Under the pieces are notes generated by a model. The model saw only the letters and a program-made list of their open reading frames with translations, ran no database searches and was not told the origin of the DNA. The translations under genes and the position numbers were made by a program. DNA of 18,673 nt from a bacterium (GTDB taxonomy: Bacteria > SZUA-79 > Acidulodesulfobacterales > Acidulodesulfobacteraceae), in assembly GCA_021781285.1 (NCBI GenBank), contig JAJXXD010000009.1, positions 1 to 18,673 on the forward strand. Reading direction: 5' to 3'. The first letter of the stretch is position 1. Each line of letters opens with the position of its first letter. This document shows positions 6,999 to 13,794 of this stretch, one piece after another.

Positions 6999-7994
6999 AT
7001 GGAATTTAAGGTCAGGGCATACAGATTTAATCCGGAGATTGACGAAAAGCCGTATTATAAAGAATATACGGTTGAAGATTATCCCGGTATGACCGTATTA
7101 AACGCTTTAATAAAAGTAAAATCCGAATTAGACGGGACTTTGAGTTTCAGAAGGTCATGCAGGAGCGCTATATGCGGTTCATGCGCTATGAAGATAAACG
7201 GAATATCCAAACTTGCCTGTAAAACTCAAGTAAGCCCCGAAATAGAAAAATTCGGGATAATTAACGTTGAACCTCTTGCCAATATGCCGGTTGTTCGCGA
7301 CCTTATAGTCGATCAGGAGATCTTTTTCGATAAAATAAAAGAAATCAAGCCTTATCTTCTCGGTCAAAGGGAAGACGAGGCGCACAATCATTTTCACGTA
7401 TTAAAAGAAGGAGAAAAAATAAGCCAGCCCGTTTATTATAAACCGGAATTTCAAAACTTGACGGGAAATAACGATACTCCTAACTGTATTTTATGCGAGT
7501 GCTGTTATTCCGAATGCGGCGGCGTAGTCGGGAATCCGAGATATTTAGGACCTGCCGCTTTAGCTAAACTTTATAGATACAGTGAAGACCCTAGAGACAA
7601 TGACAAAAACGGCTCCCGCTTAGTTAACGGTTCAAAGCCTGACGGAATGTGGGATTGCGTTCACTGCCAGTCCTGCGAAGAGTTTTGCCCGAAAGGCATT
7701 TCGCCCGTAAAATCAATAGTTAAACTTCATGAAAGAACCATTAAAAATTCTATAACATTTTCCGCAGGTTCAAAACATGTCGTCTCTATAGCCAAGTCTA
7801 TCGGGGAAACCGGAAGGCTCGATGAGATAAAGGTTGCATTCGAATCGGGCGGCATATCCGGACTTATAAACGATTTGCCTATGGCTTTCGGTGCCGGACT
7901 AAAAGGAAAAATTCCTCCTCTGAGGCTTAAATTAATTAAAGATATGGAAGACATAAGACTTGCATATAAAGAATTAGATCTGGAGGAAAAATAA
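6999..7994 (+). CDS. sdhB: Succinate dehydrogenase/fumarate reductase iron-sulfur subunit, extended class E type
   Basis: SdhB passes electrons from FAD to the quinone side. The N-terminal plant-type [2Fe-2S] domain has Cys54, 59, 62 and 74. The ferredoxin-like domain has Cys163, 166, 169 and 173, then Cys220, 223, 226 and Cys230-Pro. In ordinary SdhB the second group reads C-x5-C-x3-CP and holds a [3Fe-4S] centre. Here Cys223 fills the usual gap, predicting [4Fe-4S]. At 331 residues it is about 80-100 longer than classical SdhB, with an extra helical C-terminal tail (about 241-331), as in archaeal class E and MfrB-type subunits. AAAGGGG gives the ribosome site. The stop and the sdhE start share one base (TAATG). 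Confidence 0.94.
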   Translation: MEFKVRAYRFNPEIDEKPYYKEYTVEDYPGMTVLNALIKVKSELDGTLSFRRSCRSAICGSCAMKINGISKLACKTQVSPEIEKFGIINVEPLANMPVVRDLIVDQEIFFDKIKEIKPYLLGQREDEAHNHFHVLKEGEKISQPVYYKPEFQNLTGNNDTPNCILCECCYSECGGVVGNPRYLGPAALAKLYRYSEDPRDNDKNGSRLVNGSKPDGMWDCVHCQSCEEFCPKGISPVKSIVKLHERTIKNSITFSAGSKHVVSIAKSIGETGRLDEIKVAFESGGISGLINDLPMAFGAGLKGKIPPLRLKLIKDMEDIRLAYKELDLEEK

Positions 7995-8881
7995 TGATTA
8001 CCTATGCTTATTATCCGGGCTGCGTAGCGCAGGAAAGCGCTAAAGAGCTTGATAACGCTACAAAATTTATAGCAGATAAATTAGGTATAAATTTAATTCC
8101 GATGCCCGAAGCTTCCTGTTGCGGCGGCGGAGTCATAGACGGATTCGATAAAAATTTAAAACTTTTTATCAACGGCAGAACCCTCGCATTAGCCGAAAAA
8201 GACGGACTCGATATAATGACGATTTGCAATACTTGCACTTTGACTCTCAGCGAGGTGAACGAAGAACTTATAAATAATCCGGAATCTTTAGAAAAAACTA
8301 ATGAATACCTTGCTAAAATAGGACTTAAGTATTCAGGTAAAGTTAAAGTAAAGCATATTTTATACGCCGTCAGGGATGATGTAGGTTTAGATAAGCTGAA
8401 AGAAAAAGCGGTAAAAAGCCTGAAAGGAATTAACATCGCTCCGTTTTACGGATGCCACATATTGAGACCTTCAAGCGCGGTAAAGTTCGACGACGTTGAA
8501 AATCCGCAAGGATTTGAAGAATTAATCAAGGCTCTGGGCGGGGAACCCGTATCATATGCCCGCAGGACAAAATGCTGCGGTTTTCAGACGATACTCGTAA
8601 ACGAGGCCACTTCTACTTCTCTGGCAGGAAATGCCATTTATGAAGCGCAGGAAAAAAATGCGGACGTAATGGTTACTCCATGCCCTTTATGCCATTTAAG
8701 TCTCGATACTTATCAGACAGTCGCGGCAAAGAGTATAAATAAAAAATTATCTCTGCCCATATTGCATCTTCCGCAGTTAATAGGCGTAGCTTTAGGCGGA
8801 GATTATTCGGAAATGGGTTTTTCGAGGCACAATGTGTCTCTCAGGGGTATAATGGCGAAAGTCAGGCAGAACGAAATCTAA
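7994..8881 (+). CDS. sdhE: CCG-domain subunit of succinate dehydrogenase/fumarate reductase (SdhE/MfrE, HdrB-like)
   Basis: This 295-residue protein has two complete CCG (cysteine-rich) domains, the motif of heterodisulfide reductase HdrB. Domain 1 is Cys10, Cys42-Cys43, Cys78-x2-Cys81. Domain 2 is Cys154, Cys194-Cys195, Cys230-x2-Cys233. In class E succinate:quinone reductases this subunit replaces the haem-bearing membrane anchor and passes electrons to or from quinone. No transmembrane segment is seen, so attachment would be peripheral. A strong GGAGG (7982-7986) and the TAATG overlap show tight coupling to sdhB. This is not the small FAD-assembly factor also called SdhE in E. coli. A thiol/disulfide role cannot be excluded from sequence alone. 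Confidence 0.9.
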   Translation: MITYAYYPGCVAQESAKELDNATKFIADKLGINLIPMPEASCCGGGVIDGFDKNLKLFINGRTLALAEKDGLDIMTICNTCTLTLSEVNEELINNPESLEKTNEYLAKIGLKYSGKVKVKHILYAVRDDVGLDKLKEKAVKSLKGINIAPFYGCHILRPSSAVKFDDVENPQGFEELIKALGGEPVSYARRTKCCGFQTILVNEATSTSLAGNAIYEAQEKNADVMVTPCPLCHLSLDTYQTVAAKSINKKLSLPILHLPQLIGVALGGDYSEMGFSRHNVSLRGIMAKVRQNEI

Positions 8882-8896
8882 ATATAAATATAATAG

Positions 8897-8924
8897 AAGG
8901 GGGCAGATTTAAGTCTGCCCCCTT
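8897..8924. terminator. GC-rich 11-bp hairpin after sdhE
   Basis: AAGGGGGCAGA (8897-8907) and TCTGCCCCCTT (8914-8924) are perfect complements around a 6-base loop, 15 bases after the sdhE stop. What follows is A-rich, not a U-tract, so it is not a textbook intrinsic terminator on either strand. It may still slow polymerase, protect the sdh mRNA 3' end, or mark a processing point before the small gene at 8957. Confidence 0.5.
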
Positions 8925-8956
8925 AAAAATAAATAAATAAGAGGAAGGTTGTTAAA

Positions 8957-9253
8957 ATGTCGGACAATATAAACTTAGTTCTCAAAGCGCTTAAAGGACT
9001 TTCTATTCTTGCACAGGAGAAATTGGACGATTATGTCGATATATCCGATGAAGAAAGCAGGGAAGCGGCAGACCAGATTATCGAAACCGTAAAATACGAA
9101 TCCGGCGTTATCTTTAAGTCCATCAAGGAAAAAGTAGCCGATATTTTATTGGACGAAATGAATTTTGCCTCGACTTATGATATAGAAGAATTAACCAAGA
9201 AAATCCAGAAATTAGAAAACAAGTTGGAAGAATTGTCGAATAAGTCGAAATAA
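8957..9253 (+). CDS. Small helical coiled-coil protein (phasin-like?)
   Basis: This 98-residue acidic protein is predicted to be almost all helix. It has no signal peptide, no cysteine and no membrane segment. The C-terminal third (IEELTKKIQKLENKLEEL) has heptad spacing of a coiled coil. The layout, a helical body ending in a short 'x-ST-x-DIEELxxKIxxLExKL' coil, recalls the small phasin-superfamily proteins annotated in deltaproteobacteria. That is a resemblance, not a firm assignment. GAGGAAGG provides a good ribosome site. It lies downstream of the sdh operon, separated by the hairpin at 8897-8924, and converges with der. It does not look like the SdhF subunit of class E complexes, but I cannot rule that out. 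Confidence 0.75.
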   Translation: MSDNINLVLKALKGLSILAQEKLDDYVDISDEESREAADQIIETVKYESGVIFKSIKEKVADILLDEMNFASTYDIEELTKKIQKLENKLEELSNKSK

Positions 9254-9278
9254 ATAATACTGTACGGCAATTTTAGAT

Positions 9279-10619
9279 TTAAGCATTATATTTTTTGTAC
9301 TCTATTATAACTTCCACGTTGGATTTTATTCCGAATTTTTCCTTTAGGCTGTTTCTTAAAAATTTTATATCTACCATTGTAAATATTTTTCCTTTATTGC
9401 CGGTAAATAATATAAAAGTGGGGATTTCCTCCCCCTCTTTCTGCACGCCGTAAGTTATATATTTATATAATCTTCCGGCCTTATTGTCCGTTTTTGCTTC
9501 TTCTATAAATCTATTCAAGTCTTTCTTTTTAATTTTTGTCCTTTTTGAACTATTAATTTCTATAGATAAGTCCAATATTTTATATAAATTTTTATTTATT
9601 TTCGAGGATATATAAACAAAAGGAGTTTCATGAAATTCTTTCAGTTTAAATTGAATCTCTTTTTTTAAATTAATCCCGGCATCTTCCGCATCTTTATCCT
9701 TTAAATCCCACTTCGTAAAAGCTATGATAAAAGGTTTTTTGTCTAAAGTGACTCTTTTTAACAGCGAAAGGTCTTCATGGGATATTTCGGAATTAACGTC
9801 TATAAAAATGATAATGACGTCCGCCCTTTTTATCTGCTCTATGCTCTGTTTTTGAAAAGCCGCAGAGTTTACGTCCAACCGAGACTTTTTTCTGATACCT
9901 GCGGTATCCACGAGAGTTATGGGGTATCCTTTATATTGAATATATGTGTCTATCGAGTCCCTCGTAGTACCCGGTTTTTGGTCCGTAAAAAGCAAATCTT
10001 CCTTTAAAATAGAGTTTATGTAAGTAGATTTGCCGCTGTTGGGTCTTCCGATAATCGCAATCTTAAAACCTGTTTCCTCATTTTTTTTAACAGGTTTCGT
10101 CGGTTTTTTTAAATTTATTTCGTCGGTTATTTCTTCAATGATATCGTCTATTCCCATTCCGGTCTCAGCGCTTGCGGCAACGATTTTTTTTATGCCCAGA
10201 CCGGAAAATTCGGCAATTGCGCTTTGGACGTCCCTCGGAGAATCAACCTTATTTATGACAAGAATAATATTTGATTGATTTTTAATTAATCTAAGGAAAA
10301 TTTCTCTGTCTTCCGGTATAAAACCGCTTTTAAAATCAACCACGAATAAAACTATGCCGGCTTTTTTGGAATATTCAAAAACCTTTTCTTTGATTTTTTT
10401 CTCGGTTTCATTTGCAGGTGAGACGTTAAATCCGCCGCTGTCGGAAATAAGAAAATCTAATCCTTCAAAAGAAACTCTTTTAATGTTTAAATCCAGAGTC
10501 GTTCCGGCTATTTTTGAGGACAAGGCGGAAGCTCCGCCGAGTATTTTATTGAATATAGTCGATTTGCCCACATTAGGCCTTCCGATGAGTATTACAAAAA
10601 AGTCGTTATTTTTTATCAT
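9279..10619 (-). CDS. der: Ribosome assembly GTPase Der (EngA)
   Basis: Der is a tandem GTPase needed for maturation of the 50S subunit. Domain 1 has GRPNVGKS (13-20), DSGG (60-63), NKVD (123-126) and SAE (150-152). Domain 2 has GRPNSGKS (191-198), DTAG (238-241) and TKWD (302-305). A KH-like C-terminal domain fills about 355-446. The first G3 motif is DSGG rather than the usual DTGG, and the first switch I reads AGTTLD rather than PGVTRD; both are mild variants. Length (446) is normal. The start lies 14 bases inside the end of rnc, with GGAG 7 bases upstream, so it is translationally coupled to rnc. It is the last gene of the long minus-strand run. Confidence 0.96.
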   Translation of the reverse strand: MIKNNDFFVILIGRPNVGKSTIFNKILGGASALSSKIAGTTLDLNIKRVSFEGLDFLISDSGGFNVSPANETEKKIKEKVFEYSKKAGIVLFVVDFKSGFIPEDREIFLRLIKNQSNIILVINKVDSPRDVQSAIAEFSGLGIKKIVAASAETGMGIDDIIEEITDEINLKKPTKPVKKNEETGFKIAIIGRPNSGKSTYINSILKEDLLFTDQKPGTTRDSIDTYIQYKGYPITLVDTAGIRKKSRLDVNSAAFQKQSIEQIKRADVIIIFIDVNSEISHEDLSLLKRVTLDKKPFIIAFTKWDLKDKDAEDAGINLKKEIQFKLKEFHETPFVYISSKINKNLYKILDLSIEINSSKRTKIKKKDLNRFIEEAKTDNKAGRLYKYITYGVQKEGEEIPTFILFTGNKGKIFTMVDIKFLRNSLKEKFGIKSNVEVIIEYKKYNA

Positions 10620-11307
10620 TTATTTTCTCCAAAATTTTTTTTAAGGCTTCTTTTGCGCCGTTTTGTTCCGCGATTTTTTTAGAACGCCCGGTTCCGTAAC
10701 CTAAAATTTCCCCGTTTATCTTTACGCAAATCGTAAAAACGACATTATGGACGGGTCCCTCTTTTTTAACGGTGCGGTATTCTGGAGTAGTACCCGTTTC
10801 CTTCTGGACAAGCTCCTGCAGGGTCGTCTTGAAATCGGTATTTTCCAAAATTTCTTTATAAATATCCGGATTAAACCTATGTATATGCGACAGCAAAATC
10901 TCTTTCGCTTTTTCATGTGAAGAATCCAGAAACACCGCTCCTATAACGGCTTCGTAAACATTGCTTATTATCCTTTTGTTTTTACCGTTTGCGCCCCCCG
11001 CCGCTCCTATGCCGTTGTCCCGTTCTTTTAAAATAAACTCGGAAATTTTAAGTTTTTCGGCTATATCATATAAGGCATCCAGCCTAACCAACGCCGCTCT
11101 GTACCTCGAAAGTTCTCCTTCATTTAAATCTTTAAAATTCAAATAAAGATACTCGGCTACAATTGCTCCTATAACGGCATCCCCAAGAAATTCGAGCCTT
11201 TCGTAATTTCTTGCCTGATTTATGGATTTATGGGTAAAAGCAAGGTCGAGCAATGTTTTATCTTTGAACGAATAGCCTATTCTTTTTTCTATGATATTAT
11301 AATCCAT
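10606..11307 (-). CDS. rnc: Ribonuclease III
   Basis: RNase III cuts double-stranded RNA and processes rRNA precursors. The 233-residue protein has the nuclease domain with signature ERLEFLGDAV (Glu36, Glu39, Asp43) and the second metal-site block SNVYEAVIGAVFLD (Glu119), followed by a double-stranded RNA-binding domain (about 156-226) ending in AEQNGAKEALKKIL. The residue aligning with E. coli Asp114, a metal-site acid, is Asn116 here (codon AAT at 10962-10960). The essential Glu119 and Asp43 are kept. It follows mtaB after 6 bases and overlaps der by 14. Pairing with der, another ribosome-biogenesis gene, makes functional sense. Confidence 0.95.
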   Translation of the reverse strand: MDYNIIEKRIGYSFKDKTLLDLAFTHKSINQARNYERLEFLGDAVIGAIVAEYLYLNFKDLNEGELSRYRAALVRLDALYDIAEKLKISEFILKERDNGIGAAGGANGKNKRIISNVYEAVIGAVFLDSSHEKAKEILLSHIHRFNPDIYKEILENTDFKTTLQELVQKETGTTPEYRTVKKEGPVHNVVFTICVKINGEILGYGTGRSKKIAEQNGAKEALKKILEKINDKK

Positions 11308-11313
11308 TTTTAC

Positions 11314-12693
11314 CTATATATAATTTTTTATTACAACCGATACTTCGTCTGCCGGAGTAATTCCGTTTGCCGTTTCTATTATGCTTCCCCTAAAGAGCTT
11401 TCCCGAAGGAACGGGGGAATTGCCGGATAGCTTAGCTTTTATATAGTTGGAACTTATTGCTTTATTATTGCTCAGGCTTAGAAATTTTAAAGTTTTGTTT
11501 TGGAATCTTTGATGAAATTCTATTTTTTTTTGTGAAGAAATATCCCTTATAATACCTGTTCTGCGATTGATTTCGTTTTCGTCTATTTTTTGTTTTAAGT
11601 AATAAGACTCCGTTCCTGGTCTGTCCGAATAGGAAAATGCGTGAATATAATAAATAGGCAGTTTCTTAAGATTATCCGCCGTTTCCGAGAAATCGTCTTC
11701 GGTTTCGCCCGGAAAACCGCTGATTATATCCGTTCCTATCGAGACATCTTTAATTTTTACTATTATTTTTTCTACAAGAGATGCATAATCTTTAAAAGAA
11801 TAGTTCCTGTTCATAGATTTAAGTATTTTATCCGAAGCGCTCTGAAGGGGAATATGAAAATGATTCTGAATTTTTTTGGAGAGGGCAAATATTTTTATCA
11901 TATCGTCGTCTATATAAACGGGGTCTATCGAACTAAGCCTGATTTTTACGCTATTTTTTAGCTCCTCTATTGAGGCAAGAAGGGTTTTAAGTTTTATATT
12001 AGAGTTTTTATCGTTATATGAACCTATATTGACGCCGGTCAAAATGACTTCCTTATACCCGAGCCTGCCGAGTTCTTCGATCGAATTTAAAACGCTTTTT
12101 ATATCCAAAGACCATTTTACGGGTCTTGCTTTAGGGATTATGCAGTAGGAGCACTTCAAATCGCACCCCTCCTGTATTTTTAAATAAGGTCTCGTTCTTT
12201 TTTGATTTAAGGCAATATCGGGGAATCTTTGCGAGGAGATTTTTAAAACCTCGGCTTTTTGAATATTGTCCATCAACTTTATGCCGGGTATTTCAGAAAA
12301 TTTAATTTTATTAAGCTGTGCGGAACATCCGGTTAATATAAGACGGCTGTCCGGATACTTTTTTTTGATTTTCCTGATAATTTTATCGGTTTCGGCATCG
12401 GCTTTTTCCGTAACGGTGCAGGTGTTGATCAAAAAAAGGTTAATATCATCGTTAGAGCCGTTATTTTTAGCCGACAAGCCCGATTCCACGATATTTATAT
12501 TCAACCGCTTAAATATCGCTTCAAACTGTGATGTTTCAAACTGGTTCAGCTTGCATCCCGAAGATATTACGGCGCAGTTGATAAAACCGCCGCCGCCCTT
12601 TAAAGATTTGATATCATTTTCGTTTAACTGCATTAACCGTATTATGTTATCTTCGGTCGTTTCAATATCTGCCTTCGTATTTATATTTTTCAT
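11314..12693 (-). CDS. mtaB: tRNA ms2t6A37 methylthiotransferase MtaB
   Basis: MtaB is a radical-SAM enzyme that adds a methylthio group to t6A at position 37 of tRNAs reading ANN codons. The N-terminal cluster-binding domain has Cys47 (SSGCKLNQFET), Cys92 (INTCTVTEKAD) and Cys123 (LTGCSAQ). The radical-SAM motif is Cys177-x3-Cys181-x2-Cys184 (GCDLKCSYCIIP). A C-terminal TRAM-like segment includes SSNYIKAKL. The SSGCKLNQFET wording and NYIKA ending favour MtaB over MiaB or RimO. There is an unusual N-terminal extension of about 37 residues with a GGGG linker. The start is well supported by GGAGG 9 bases upstream and an ATGA overlap with the mnmA stop. Length 459. Confidence 0.9.
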   Translation of the reverse strand: MKNINTKADIETTEDNIIRLMQLNENDIKSLKGGGGFINCAVISSGCKLNQFETSQFEAIFKRLNINIVESGLSAKNNGSNDDINLFLINTCTVTEKADAETDKIIRKIKKKYPDSRLILTGCSAQLNKIKFSEIPGIKLMDNIQKAEVLKISSQRFPDIALNQKRTRPYLKIQEGCDLKCSYCIIPKARPVKWSLDIKSVLNSIEELGRLGYKEVILTGVNIGSYNDKNSNIKLKTLLASIEELKNSVKIRLSSIDPVYIDDDMIKIFALSKKIQNHFHIPLQSASDKILKSMNRNYSFKDYASLVEKIIVKIKDVSIGTDIISGFPGETEDDFSETADNLKKLPIYYIHAFSYSDRPGTESYYLKQKIDENEINRRTGIIRDISSQKKIEFHQRFQNKTLKFLSLSNNKAISSNYIKAKLSGNSPVPSGKLFRGSIIETANGITPADEVSVVIKNYI

Positions 12694-13793
12694 TCTATAA
12701 TGCCTCCGCCTATTACTTTGATTCCGGAATATAAAACCGCCGATTGGCCGGGCGTAATAAACTTAACTTTGTCGTCGAATACAATTTTAACGGAGTCGTC
12801 TTCGGAAACGGAAGCGCTACACTTATAATCAGGCGAGGAGTATCTTATTTTTGCGGTTGTTTTCATTTTATGCAATATGTTTTTATCCTCAGGATTTATA
12901 AAATTAAAATTTTTAACCGTTAAAACTCCGGCGAAGCAGTCTTCTAAATTTCCTACGACTATTTCATTATCTTCGGCGGAAATTTTAACGACGTAAAGAG
13001 GATTCTTGGATGAAATGCCTAATTTTTTCCTCTGCCCCACCGTATAATTAAAAATGCCGTTATGTTCTCCGATTATTTCACCTTTTAAATTTTTTATAAA
13101 CCCCTTTTTTAAACAATTATTTGAAAGATTTCCTGATTGTTTTTTAATAAATCCGGTATAATTTTTATCCGGAACGAAGCATATTTCAACGCTGTCTTTT
13201 TTGCCGGATATTTCCCCGAATCCTGCGTCGGATGCAATTTTTCTCGTCTGCCGCTTATTAAAATTACCTACCGGAAATATTATTTCTTTAAGGTTTTCCT
13301 GCGACAAATTATAAAGAACGTAAGATTGGTCTTTTGCCAAGTCTTTAGATTTCAAAAGAAAATATTGCCCCGCCTTATTTTTGGCAATTCTCGCATAATG
13401 TCCCGTAGCAAGAGATACTGCGCCCAATTCTTTTATTCTTTTAAGAAGCAGGTCAAACTTCATAACGCAGTTGCATAAAATACAAGGGTTGGGAGTTTTT
13501 CCGTCAAGATATTCCGAAACGAAACGGTCTATTACCGCAGTTTTAAATTCGTTTTCAAGATTTATTACGAAATGGGGTATGCCGATTCTTACACACACCC
13601 TTTTTGCGTCGATTATATCTTCCGTACTGCAGCAGGTTTTTAACCCTGCCGAAGAATTAATATCCTTGGAAATTAAATGCATGGAAACGCCTATTACGGA
13701 ATAACCTCTGTTTTTCAGAATTAAGGCGCTCGCCGAACTGTCCACGCCGCCGGACATTGCTACGGCTACGGTTTTGTTTGATTTTATAAGCAT
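12690..13793 (-). CDS. mnmA: tRNA-specific 2-thiouridylase MnmA
   Basis: MnmA activates U34 of Lys, Glu and Gln tRNAs with ATP and replaces the 2-oxygen with sulfur delivered from a cysteine desulfurase. The 367-residue enzyme has the PP-loop SGGVDSS (14-20), the first catalytic cysteine in CILCN (Cys107), GHYAR (131-135), DQSY (155-158), and the second catalytic cysteine in VEICFV (Cys205). The central domain includes YTVGQRKKLGI, and a beta-barrel C-terminal domain follows. It starts one base after the nifS stop and its stop overlaps the mtaB start (ATGA). Direct placement after nifS supports a sulfur-donor relationship. Confidence 0.95.
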   Translation of the reverse strand: MLIKSNKTVAVAMSGGVDSSASALILKNRGYSVIGVSMHLISKDINSSAGLKTCCSTEDIIDAKRVCVRIGIPHFVINLENEFKTAVIDRFVSEYLDGKTPNPCILCNCVMKFDLLLKRIKELGAVSLATGHYARIAKNKAGQYFLLKSKDLAKDQSYVLYNLSQENLKEIIFPVGNFNKRQTRKIASDAGFGEISGKKDSVEICFVPDKNYTGFIKKQSGNLSNNCLKKGFIKNLKGEIIGEHNGIFNYTVGQRKKLGISSKNPLYVVKISAEDNEIVVGNLEDCFAGVLTVKNFNFINPEDKNILHKMKTTAKIRYSSPDYKCSASVSEDDSVKIVFDDKVKFITPGQSAVLYSGIKVIGGGIIE

Positions 13794-13794
13794 A

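Noticed and set aside
9254..9278. Bidirectional terminator between the coiled-coil gene and der
   Set aside because: The 25-base convergent gap shows no stem-loop with a U-tract.
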